Part shown: positions 24,919 to 32,062 of the stretch, in pieces
Numbering within the stretch: the first letter of the stretch is position 1
Layout: every line of letters starts with the position of its first letter
DNA from: Flavobacteriaceae bacterium
Lineage (GTDB): Bacteria > Bacteroidota > Bacteroidia > Flavobacteriales > Flavobacteriaceae
Assembly: GCA_947456955.1 (NCBI GenBank)
Contig: CANGTQ010000003.1
Location: forward strand, 124,001-188,000
Length of the DNA: 64,000 nt
Reading direction: 5' to 3'
Program-made: the position numbers and the translations under genes
Notes under the pieces: model-generated
The model's database searches: none
Told to the model about the DNA's origin: nothing
Seen by the model: the letters and a program-made list of their open reading frames with translations, nothing else

Positions 24919-24967
24919 AACCCTCAACACGGAACTCGGAACTCGGAACACGGAACTCGAAACTTAA
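24919..24967. repeat. Heptamer array 4, upstream of the four-helix-bundle gene
   Basis: AAC occurs at 24919, 24926, 24933, 24940, 24947, 24954 and 24961, exactly every seven bases: AACCCTC, AACACGG, AACTCGG, AACTCGG, AACACGG, AACTCGA, AACTTAA. The AAC strand is plus here and minus in array 3, so the two arrays are inverted around the gene 24495-24884. Confidence 0.88.
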
Positions 24968-24969
24968 AT

Positions 24970-26265
24970 TTATTTTTTCTCTTTATCAGAATCTTTTGCC
25001 AAAGTAACTTTATCACCAGAATTCAGGTCTTTTGTGACCGTAGTATATGGGCCAACTATGACAACATCGCCTTTCTTTAATCCTGAAGTAACTTCAATAT
25101 TAGTATCGTCTTGAATACCTGTTTTTACAATTCTGATTTTGGCTTTATTCCCCACTTTTACAAAAACACATTCAAATTTTTTATCATTTTTAGGGGCAAC
25201 TTTTTTGTCCTCGCCTTCGTCTTCTATCTCATAGCTTTTGGTTGCTGTCGTATCTGATTTTATTACAACAGCACTAATTGGAACTCCTATAACTTTCTCT
25301 TTTCGTTCCGTAATAATATCCACAGTAGCCGTCATTCCTGGTCTAAAAGGCGAATAAGTTGCTGGCTTCCCTTCTAATAAATCTTGGTAGGATTCTTTTA
25401 AAATTCTAACTTTTACTTTAAAATTGGTTACCTGATCAGCCGTTGTTGCTGCACTGGCAGAATTGGAAATGCTGGTCACTATACCTTTGAATTCCTTTTT
25501 TAAATAGGCGTCAACCTGGATTTTAGTGCTGTCACCAATGTTGATTTTTACAATGTCATTTTCATTCACATCCACTTCAACTTCCATATTATTCAAATTG
25601 GCAACTCTCAATAGTTCGGTACCTGTCATTTGTTGTGTTCCTAAAACACGCTCGCCCAATTCAACATCAAGCGAAGAAATCGTTCCGTCAGCTGGCGCAT
25701 AAATAGTTGTTCTGCCAAGGTTGTCTTTTGCTTCTTTTACTGTGGCATTAGCGCTTTGCACATTAAAATATGCCGATTCTTTGTTGGCTTTCGCGCCTTC
25801 AAAAGCGGCAATAGCTTTGTCCCAGTCTGATCTTGAAATTATTCCTTTATCAAATAATGTTTTACTTCTATCATAGCTTGCTTTGGCTTCTTTAAAAGTG
25901 GCATCCGCTTGACTTAAACCTGCTTTGGTTCCTGATAAATTAGATACGGTTCTGTTATAACCTGAAGTATACAAATCGGGATTTATTTTAACCAATAAAT
26001 CTCCTTTTTTTACTACTTGCCCTTCTTTTATCGGCAAAGCAATAATTTCGCCTGAGACTTCCGAAGATATTTTTACTTCGATTTCAGGTTGGATTTTACC
26101 CGTTGCAGAAACGGTTTCAATAATTGTTATTTCGTCAACTTTAGAAGTCTCAACCTGTTTTGAATCATCATTACCTCCAATAATTCCTTTTGATTTTAAA
26201 GTAACAAGCACTATGATTAATGTTACAACAACTCCAACTAGTATATAAATTTTCTTTTTTGACAT
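24970..26265 (-). CDS. Efflux periplasmic adaptor (HlyD/MacA-like membrane fusion protein)
   Basis: A 431-residue membrane fusion protein. It has an N-terminal anchor helix (KIYILVGVVVTLIIVLVTL), the split lipoyl/barrel-sandwich motif (SGEIIALPIKEGQVVKKGDLLVKI and TIYAPADGTISSLDVELGERV) around a coiled-coil hairpin, and a beta-barrel and membrane-proximal domain. It would link an inner-membrane pump to TolC. It lies three bases after the tolC-like gene. No ABC or RND permease is adjacent, so the pump type is not shown; the similarity to MacA suggests an ABC pump, which is inference. Confidence 0.9.
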   Translation of the reverse strand: MSKKKIYILVGVVVTLIIVLVTLKSKGIIGGNDDSKQVETSKVDEITIIETVSATGKIQPEIEVKISSEVSGEIIALPIKEGQVVKKGDLLVKINPDLYTSGYNRTVSNLSGTKAGLSQADATFKEAKASYDRSKTLFDKGIISRSDWDKAIAAFEGAKANKESAYFNVQSANATVKEAKDNLGRTTIYAPADGTISSLDVELGERVLGTQQMTGTELLRVANLNNMEVEVDVNENDIVKINIGDSTKIQVDAYLKKEFKGIVTSISNSASAATTADQVTNFKVKVRILKESYQDLLEGKPATYSPFRPGMTATVDIITERKEKVIGVPISAVVIKSDTTATKSYEIEDEGEDKKVAPKNDKKFECVFVKVGNKAKIRIVKTGIQDDTNIEVTSGLKKGDVVIVGPYTTVTKDLNSGDKVTLAKDSDKEKK

Positions 26266-26268
26266 GAT

Positions 26269-27711
26269 TTATTGTTTTTGAATGATTGGTATTCCAAAAT
26301 AAAATTCAACTATTTTCATTTTAAAGAGTGCATCGTATTTGGCTCTAACAACATCTGATTGTGCATTAATAAATAAGGTTTGTGATTGATTATAGTCAAA
26401 AGCATTCATCATCCCAACCGCATATCTTTCTTTTGCATAGTTGAAAGCTTCTTTTCTAGCTTCCATGGTGGTTAACGAAGATTCATAGGTATTCAAAGCG
26501 CCTTTAGCATCGGTAATAGATCGATAAACATTTGTCTCTAAATCTATTTTTGCTTGTGTCAGCGCGTTATTGTTTCTTTCAAAAGAAATTTTACTTCGTT
26601 CTACATTTCCTCTAGCTGAAAAACCATTAAATACTGGAATTGTAAGTTGCAACCCAAAATTGTGTCCTTTGTTATCACTAAACTGATCTAAAAGTGGAGC
26701 GGCTTTACTAAAAATTGGTAAAAAATTTTGCTGTAAAACATTTTGTCCAGTTCCTTCTACTTGTGCAATTACTGAAAAAGGATTGGCTGTATCGGGAGTA
26801 AATCCTGTAACTATTTCGGAATAACTAGCTCTTGTACTGAAACTATAAAATCCCGTAATACTTGGTTGCAGTGCCCCTTTTGCAATTTTTATGTCTCTTG
26901 AAGCTAAGTCTAAATTGGCTTGGGCTATTTTAATTTCTACTCTTGATTCGTTTGCTTTTTGAACAATGGCTTCAGGAGTTTGAACTAATACCGGACTTAT
27001 TTTAAAATCTACATCAGTATCGACTGTATCAAAATTTTCAAAATCCTCAAGAGTTAATAATTGTGCCAAACTTAATCTTGAAAGAAATAAAGTGTTCTCT
27101 GCAGCAACAACTCTTTGTTTGTCTGAAGCTATTGTGGCTTTCATGTCTAATAAATCACCTCTTGGTACCATTCCGGCATCGACCATTTCTTGAGACCTAA
27201 TGAGTTGTTTTTCATCATTGGCTAATTGGTTTTGTTGTACTTTTAGGCTTTCTTTATTAAAAAGAATGTTTAAATATGAATTAGCTATGTTTAACGAAAT
27301 ATCATCTTGCATTTTAGACAATTGATATAATGAAGCTGTTTGAGCCAATTTAGCTCTGCGTAACCGATTTTGATTTTGCAAACCGTTATAAATGTCAATA
27401 CTTGAATTTAAACTTGCAGAAGTAAACTGAATTGTTTGGTTTTCCAAAAGACCTGTTGTAATGTTTTGGTTTAAACCAATATTCCAGGAATGAGATCCGC
27501 CTGCATTTAGAATCGGCAAGAAGTTTCCAACTGCTAATTTTTTATCTATATCCGCTAATTTGGTGTCTAATTCAGATTGTTTAATAGATATGTTGTTTTT
27601 TAATGCATACTCAACACATTCTTGAAGTGTCCACTTTTTTACTTGAGCATTTGAAGAAAATCCAAAAGTCAAAATAATAAGGAGTGCTATTTTTAGTAAG
27701 CTATAATTCAT
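26269..27711 (-). CDS. TolC family outer-membrane efflux protein
   Basis: A 480-residue TolC-type outer-membrane channel with a signal peptide (LLKIALLIILTFGFSSNAQ), the opening WTLQECVEYALKNNISIKQSELD and two long helical hairpin repeats (each an outer membrane efflux protein domain) with VRAKYDALFKMKIVEFYFG at the C-terminus. It is the first gene of a two-gene operon with the HlyD-like adaptor. I start at MNYSLLKIALL (27711); six extra residues from 27729 are possible. Confidence 0.92.
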   Translation of the reverse strand: MNYSLLKIALLIILTFGFSSNAQVKKWTLQECVEYALKNNISIKQSELDTKLADIDKKLAVGNFLPILNAGGSHSWNIGLNQNITTGLLENQTIQFTSASLNSSIDIYNGLQNQNRLRRAKLAQTASLYQLSKMQDDISLNIANSYLNILFNKESLKVQQNQLANDEKQLIRSQEMVDAGMVPRGDLLDMKATIASDKQRVVAAENTLFLSRLSLAQLLTLEDFENFDTVDTDVDFKISPVLVQTPEAIVQKANESRVEIKIAQANLDLASRDIKIAKGALQPSITGFYSFSTRASYSEIVTGFTPDTANPFSVIAQVEGTGQNVLQQNFLPIFSKAAPLLDQFSDNKGHNFGLQLTIPVFNGFSARGNVERSKISFERNNNALTQAKIDLETNVYRSITDAKGALNTYESSLTTMEARKEAFNYAKERYAVGMMNAFDYNQSQTLFINAQSDVVRAKYDALFKMKIVEFYFGIPIIQKQ

Positions 27712-27846
27712 AATAAAAGCGGATTGCAATCAGCAATTTATATTGTTAACAAAGATATGATTTGTCTTTCAAATAACTATTTATAGACGTACAAATTTAG
27801 ACTTGTCTTTTTTAATAATGTTACACTATTTTCCGTTTTTTACTTA

Positions 27847-27854
27847 TATTTTTG
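27847..27854 (+). promoter_or_regulatory. Putative -7 box of the DUF4403 gene
   Basis: TATTTTTG followed by CCAAAA lies 22 bases before the ATG at 27876. The same block occurs in front of the MscS gene. The -33 element is unclear. Confidence 0.5.
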
Positions 27855-27875
27855 CCAAAAAAAATAATTGCAGTC

Positions 27876-29267
27876 ATGACAAGAATTAAAGTAACGCTTT
27901 TCACAATTTTCATTTCCATCGTTTTCAACAGTTGTTCGACTACTCAAAAAATAGAAGCGCTGAAACCGTTGCCATCAAATGACGCGCCAATGGTTTTTAA
28001 AACCAAAACATCATTTGTCAATATGCCTTTGGAAATTAGTTTGAAAGAAATTGAGAACCAATTGAACAAAACATTAGCTGGCGAAATTTACAACGACTCA
28101 AATTTGGAAGATGACAAAACAGAAATGAAGATTACTAAAACTGCCCCGATTAGATTAATTGAAAAAGATGGTAAAATTCAAACTATTTTGCCTTTAAAAA
28201 TTTGGTCTCGCTTCAAATACGGCACCGACTTTATGGGGTTGAATGATACTAAAGAAATCAATCTGAACGGAACTATTACGATGACTAGTGATGTAAAATT
28301 ATCTAACTGGAAACTATCAACCACATCAAAAATTGAAGATTTCAAGTGGTCAGAAAGTCCATCAATTCTCGTAGCAGGGAAAAATGTCCCTATTACATAT
28401 ATCATTAACCCAACACTTTCTATTTTTAAATCGAAGATTGCAAAAAAAATAGATGAAGCTATTGAAAACTCATGCGACTTTAAACCTTATGTGCTTGATG
28501 TGTTAGAAAAAATGAGCACTCCTTTTTTAACCAGCGAACAATATCAAACTTGGTTTAAACTTATTCCTGTTGAAGTTTATGTTACCGATGCTCAAATTGC
28601 CAAAAGCAAAATCAATATGGATTTGGGTTTAAAATGTAGCATGCAAACTATTGTAGGTCAAAAACCAAAAACATCTTTTGACAAAACAGCCATTCAATTT
28701 AAATCGGTTACTAAAATCTCAACTACTGTATCGGCAAACGTTGCGGCTATTTCCACTTATGAAAGTGCATCAAAAATCATTACTTCTAATTTTCAAGGGA
28801 AAGAATTTGCTTCAGGAAGTAGAAAAATTGTTGTTCAAAATGTTGGATTATGGCAACGAGACGGGAAAATAATCATAGCACTTGATATGACAGGAAGCAT
28901 CAATGGAACCATTTATTTGGCTGGAATTCCAAATTATAATGCAGTTACTAAAGAGATTTATTTTGACCAAATGGATTATGTTTTAGACACCAAAGGCTTG
29001 TTAACTAGAACTGCCAATTGGTTATTGCAAGGTGTAATATTGAAAAAAATTCAAGAAAACTGTCGTTATTCTATCAAAGATAATTTAGAAGAAGGTAAAA
29101 AAAGTTTGTTGCCTTACTTGAATAACTATTCACCAATGAAAGGTGTTTTTGTCAACGGAACATTGAATGATTTTGAATTTGAAAAAGTAGAATTGACCGA
29201 TAAAGCCATCATAGCATTTATTACAACTACTGGAAAAATGAATGTGAAAATTGACGGAATGGATTAG
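27876..29267 (+). CDS. DUF4403 family lipoprotein
   Basis: A 463-residue lipoprotein with signal MTRIKVTLFTIFISIVFNSC, so a cysteine at about residue 20 would be lipidated, followed by STTQKIEALKPLPSND. The rest is a large beta-rich domain with two similar halves, as in the DUF4403 family, which has a tubular lipid-binding (BPI/TULIP-like) appearance; that fold assignment is inference from family knowledge. Family function is unknown. A start at 27852 is possible but would begin inside the promoter box. Confidence 0.83.
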   Translation: MTRIKVTLFTIFISIVFNSCSTTQKIEALKPLPSNDAPMVFKTKTSFVNMPLEISLKEIENQLNKTLAGEIYNDSNLEDDKTEMKITKTAPIRLIEKDGKIQTILPLKIWSRFKYGTDFMGLNDTKEINLNGTITMTSDVKLSNWKLSTTSKIEDFKWSESPSILVAGKNVPITYIINPTLSIFKSKIAKKIDEAIENSCDFKPYVLDVLEKMSTPFLTSEQYQTWFKLIPVEVYVTDAQIAKSKINMDLGLKCSMQTIVGQKPKTSFDKTAIQFKSVTKISTTVSANVAAISTYESASKIITSNFQGKEFASGSRKIVVQNVGLWQRDGKIIIALDMTGSINGTIYLAGIPNYNAVTKEIYFDQMDYVLDTKGLLTRTANWLLQGVILKKIQENCRYSIKDNLEEGKKSLLPYLNNYSPMKGVFVNGTLNDFEFEKVELTDKAIIAFITTTGKMNVKIDGMD

Positions 29268-29276
29268 CCTGATAAA

Positions 29277-29330
29277 GGAGTTAGGATTAAGGATTGGGAA
29301 TTAGGTTTTAGGATTTAGGAGTTGGGACAC
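29277..29330. repeat. Heptamer array 5 after the DUF4403 gene
   Basis: GG dinucleotides occur at 29277, 29284, 29291, 29297/98, 29304, 29311, 29318 and 29325, i.e. a 7-base period with units such as GGAGTTA, GGATTAA, GGATTTA. It begins nine bases after the DUF4403 stop codon. Confidence 0.8.
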
Positions 29331-29402
29331 GAGCCAAAGGCGACTGTATGGAGCGCAGCGGAATAAATTAGGACCCGAGCCGAAGGCGAACGGAGCGAAG
29401 CT
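29327..29402. repeat. Two direct copies of a GACNCGAGCC(A/G)AAGGCGA repeat
   Basis: GACACGAGCCAAAGGCGACT..GGAGCGCAGCGGA is followed by GACCCGAGCCGAAGGCGAAC..GGAGCGAAG. The related GACCCGAGCGCAGCGAAC ends repeat A near 5389. The second copy runs into the stop codon of the gene at 29401. Confidence 0.65.
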
Positions 29403-29667
29403 AATTAGGAGTTAGTCTTTTACCTTTTTTGAAATACATCCTATAAATCGCGAATCCAATTACTGCCACAATAATATATGGAACTGCCATTAGGAAAACA
29501 ATTCCATCATTTACCGCTTCTACTTTTATTTTATTTCCTTCACTTTCTAGAGAAGCACGACACATGGCGCATTGTGAAAATGAGGCAATAGGCATAAGGC
29601 AATAGGCAATAAGCAAAAGTTTAAAGCTAGTGGCTTTTGGCTTTTGGCTTTTGGCTTTAGTTTGCAT
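29401..29667 (-). CDS. Small membrane protein with CxxC motif, downstream of the oxidase-assembly genes
   Basis: An 88-residue protein: an N-terminal signal-like segment (FKLLLIAYCLMPIASFSQ), the conserved part CAMCRASLESEGNKIKVEAVNDG and one transmembrane helix (VFLMAVPYIIVAVIGFAIYRMYF). I do not know a function; position after SCO and DUF420 genes and the CxxC suggest a role in oxidase or heme/copper handling (inference). Its first about 30 codons are encoded by two heptamer arrays (29584-29660), and its stop lies in a dispersed repeat. The start overlaps the DUF420 gene by 11 bases. Confidence 0.7.
   Translation of the reverse strand: MQTKAKSQKPKATSFKLLLIAYCLMPIASFSQCAMCRASLESEGNKIKVEAVNDGIVFLMAVPYIIVAVIGFAIYRMYFKKGKRLTPN
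29584..29660. repeat. Heptamer arrays 6 and 7 inside the 5' end of a small membrane-protein gene
   Basis: GC-containing units start at 29584, 29591, 29598, 29605 and 29612 (AGGCAAT-type on the plus strand). After a one-base phase change, GC recurs at 29626, 29633, 29640, 29647 and 29654 (GGCTTTT units). Both blocks are translated on the minus strand. Confidence 0.85.
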
Positions 29668-30250
29668 AGTATGGCGAAATCATTAAATACACCACAACTC
29701 CGGTCACGGCAACATACAACCATAACGGAAAAGTAATCTTTGCAATCTTTCTATGTTTGTCAAATCGAGCTGCTAATGCTCTGACATAGGTAATCAATAC
29801 CAAAGGAATAATTACTATTGACAAAGCAATATGGCTAAGCAAAATGAACAAATACAAATGGCGTATTGAACCTGCATTTGCTTTTTCAGTTGCATCTAAA
29901 ATTTTATTTCCATCAATATCTCCATAAACCGTAGAATCTGCTGTCATGTGATAGGCCACATACATTACCAGAAAAACTACTGAACAGGCAATTGCCATTG
30001 TCATGAATCTTTCGTGCACTTTTTTGTTTCCGTTTTTTATTGCCATTACTCCCATTAGTAAAAGTAAGGCTGTAAGTCCATTTATGGAAGCATAAATTGG
30101 CGGTAAAAAAGAAAGTGGCTCTACCTCTATGCCAAAATCCTTTAGCTTCACCGTAAATAAGATAGCTACGGCTGTCGGTATTAGTATTGAAACTAGAATT
30201 ATTGAAAGTCTAAATCTTTGTTCTAACGTTTTTTTGTTTGAATTATTCAT
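29657..30250 (-). CDS. DUF420 family membrane protein
   Basis: A 197-residue protein with five hydrophobic helices (residues 14-30, 45-62, 80-100, 128-148, 170-190) and the family motif AYHMTADSTVYGD..IRHLYLFILLSHIALSIVIIPLVLITY, with histidines near helix ends. DUF420 proteins, including CtaM of Gram-positives, accompany cytochrome oxidase genes and are needed for maturation of heme-copper oxidases in some species. It overlaps the SCO gene by eight bases and lies at the end of the oxidase cluster. Confidence 0.88.
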   Translation of the reverse strand: MNNSNKKTLEQRFRLSIILVSILIPTAVAILFTVKLKDFGIEVEPLSFLPPIYASINGLTALLLLMGVMAIKNGNKKVHERFMTMAIACSVVFLVMYVAYHMTADSTVYGDIDGNKILDATEKANAGSIRHLYLFILLSHIALSIVIIPLVLITYVRALAARFDKHRKIAKITFPLWLYVAVTGVVVYLMISPYYAN

Positions 30251-30926
30251 CTAAAAGTTTTTTAATGTCTTCTGTAATTGCTTTTACACCTTTTTTATCT
30301 AAACCATCATAGTATAAAATTGGGTTCCCAAATTTATCTTTTCTACAACGTATATTTCCTTTCTTATCAATTAAAGCAAAAAGACCTGAGTGTTCAAAAC
30401 CTCCATTAACATTCTTATTTTCGCCAGCATACAGATTAAATCCTTTGTTGGCAATGTTAAAAATAGAGTCTTTGTCTCCGGTTAAAAGATGCCAATTAGA
30501 CGATTTCACACCAAGAATTTTAGCATGCTCTTTCAATACTTTTGATGTGTCATGTTCCGGGTCTATTGAAATTGAGACTATTCCAAAATTTGGATTTCCA
30601 AAAAATTTATTTTGAATATCAATCATATTTCTGTTCATAACAGGACAAATGGAAGGGCAGGTTGTGAAGAAAAATTCTACCACATATACTTTTCCTAAAT
30701 AGGTTTTGTTGCTAACCTTTATTTCATTTTGGTCGGTTAATTCAAATTTTGGAACCGGACCAATGGTAACCAAACCTGTTTCCCCGTTTTTGTGATTGGA
30801 AACAGCATCGAGTCTGTCGCCTTGTACTACAGTATCACTTTTTATTCTGTTAATAATTTTCGGAATAAAGATGATACCAAAAACCAAGACAACAAATGAT
30901 AATCCGATGTATGATTTATTATTCAT
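30243..30926 (-). CDS. SCO1/SenC family copper chaperone
   Basis: A 227-residue membrane-anchored thioredoxin-fold protein that delivers copper to the CuA site of oxidase subunit II. It has an N-terminal anchor (YIGLSFVVLVFGIIFIPKII), the copper-binding CPSIC with Cys90 and Cys94, and the third ligand His179 in GGFEHSGLF. Motif spacing and length are those of functional SCO proteins. It lies between a ligand-less SCO-like paralogue and DUF420, in the assembly half of the oxidase cluster. Confidence 0.93.
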   Translation of the reverse strand: MNNKSYIGLSFVVLVFGIIFIPKIINRIKSDTVVQGDRLDAVSNHKNGETGLVTIGPVPKFELTDQNEIKVSNKTYLGKVYVVEFFFTTCPSICPVMNRNMIDIQNKFFGNPNFGIVSISIDPEHDTSKVLKEHAKILGVKSSNWHLLTGDKDSIFNIANKGFNLYAGENKNVNGGFEHSGLFALIDKKGNIRCRKDKFGNPILYYDGLDKKGVKAITEDIKKLLDE

Positions 30927-30937
30927 TTGATAAATAT

Positions 30938-31597
30938 CTAAAGTTTTTTTGTAGCGTTACGATTTTTTTTAAGCGCGGCACGATATTCATAAATAATGAT
31001 TTTCATATCGTCCATCATCTTATTATAGAGCTCCGAAACCAAAACGGTGCTGTAGCCTTCTTTATACTCGGGCGTTCCTTTTTGATCTTCTCCTTTTCTG
31101 CCTCTTAAGTTTCTTTTTTTGTCGATGATAAAAACATTTGGGGTTGCTAATGTATTATCAAGTCTTCCGACCAATTGAAGTTTGTTATAGAAAGTAGTAA
31201 TTTCATTTGAGGAAGCAAAAACAAAATTCCAACCTTTGTTTGTGCCTAATTTCTTTATGTCAAATTTTAGTAACTCTTCAACCTGACTTTGCGTTCCGTC
31301 TGGTAATACCATTACGACTTGAAAATCTTTAAAATCTTTATATTTATCATAGATGGTTTCATAAAGGTTAAAAAAATTGCCTTTATGTTTCATCACATCA
31401 GTCCCAATAAATCCGAGGATAGTAATTTTATCGGTTAATCCTACTGGCTTATTGTCTAATGTTTTCCAAGTATTTACTTCGGGAACATTTTTGGTAATGA
31501 TTGGCAACGAAATAAAACTATTTACTCCAGAAGCAAAGAAAAGATAAGCAACTATGGGTAAAACAAATAAGATGAAAAGGACAATATTTTTTTTCAT
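30938..31597 (-). CDS. SCO-like thioredoxin-fold membrane protein lacking the copper ligands
   Basis: A 219-residue protein with an N-terminal anchor (MKKNIVLFILFVLPIVAYLF) and a thioredoxin-like domain that aligns by eye with the neighbouring SCO protein: KITILGFIGTDVMKHKG corresponds to VEFFFTTCPSICPVMNR, and LATPNVFIIDKKRNLRGR to EHSGLFALIDKKGNIRCR. Both cysteines and the histidine are missing, so copper transfer by the SCO mechanism is not expected. It sits between oxidase subunit IV and SCO genes. The open frame extends to 31774, but that part runs through the terminator 31625-31670; I start at 31597. Confidence 0.75.
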   Translation of the reverse strand: MKKNIVLFILFVLPIVAYLFFASGVNSFISLPIITKNVPEVNTWKTLDNKPVGLTDKITILGFIGTDVMKHKGNFFNLYETIYDKYKDFKDFQVVMVLPDGTQSQVEELLKFDIKKLGTNKGWNFVFASSNEITTFYNKLQLVGRLDNTLATPNVFIIDKKRNLRGRKGEDQKGTPEYKEGYSTVLVSELYNKMMDDMKIIIYEYRAALKKNRNATKKL

Positions 31598-31624
31598 TTG
31601 AATTGTGGAAAATGAATGTACAAA

Positions 31625-31670
31625 AATAAAAAAATCCCGCCTTGTATGATAACTTGACGGGATATTTTTT
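31625..31670 (-). terminator. Terminator after oxidase subunit IV
   Basis: On the minus strand ATCCCGTC pairs with GGCGGGAT (one wobble; plus 31634-31641 and 31656-31663) and is followed by a T run. It splits the oxidase cluster; the sequence is a diverged member of the TCCCGTCTCGTT group. Confidence 0.7.
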
Positions 31671-31685
31671 TGAATTAATATAGTG

Positions 31686-32042
31686 TTAAAAATTCCACTT
31701 AATAGTGCTATTTTTAAAAACCTCGAAAACGTAATCTGCTTCAACAAGAAGTATAAATAATAAATATAATACAAGGAAAATAACAGTCGCTACAACCGAC
31801 CAACGCAAACTGCTTTTTTCACCTTCCATGTGCATGAAGGCCCAAACAATATAGTATGCTTTGTAAAGTGTTAATATGATAAACACCCAGTTTAATAGAT
31901 TCATGCTTAAAAAATTATTCATGAATAAAAAACTCGGTCTAATAATTCCTAAATACACCTCAACTGTAGTTACTACAGACAAAAGTGCAAAAACCATCCA
32001 AATTCTTTTTGTATTTGATACGTGCTCGTGTGCGTGTGACAT
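31686..32042 (-). CDS. Cytochrome c oxidase subunit IV family protein
   Basis: A 118-residue protein with three transmembrane helices (RIWMVFALLSVVTTVEVYLGI, LLNWVFIILTLYKAYYIVWAFMHM and VVATVIFLVLYLLFILLVEADYV, described here by segment) and histidine residues at the N-terminus (HAHEHV). The pattern is that of the small bacterial subunit IV (CtaF/CoxD-like) that stabilises the oxidase. It directly follows the subunit III genes. Confidence 0.85.
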   Translation of the reverse strand: MSHAHEHVSNTKRIWMVFALLSVVTTVEVYLGIIRPSFLFMNNFLSMNLLNWVFIILTLYKAYYIVWAFMHMEGEKSSLRWSVVATVIFLVLYLLFILLVEADYVFEVFKNSTIKWNF

Positions 32043-32062
32043 AATATAAATTTTCTAAAAAA

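Noticed and set aside
24448..24967. CRISPR-like repeat array
   Set aside because: The units are seven bases long, contiguous and have no spacers; no cas genes are present in the window.
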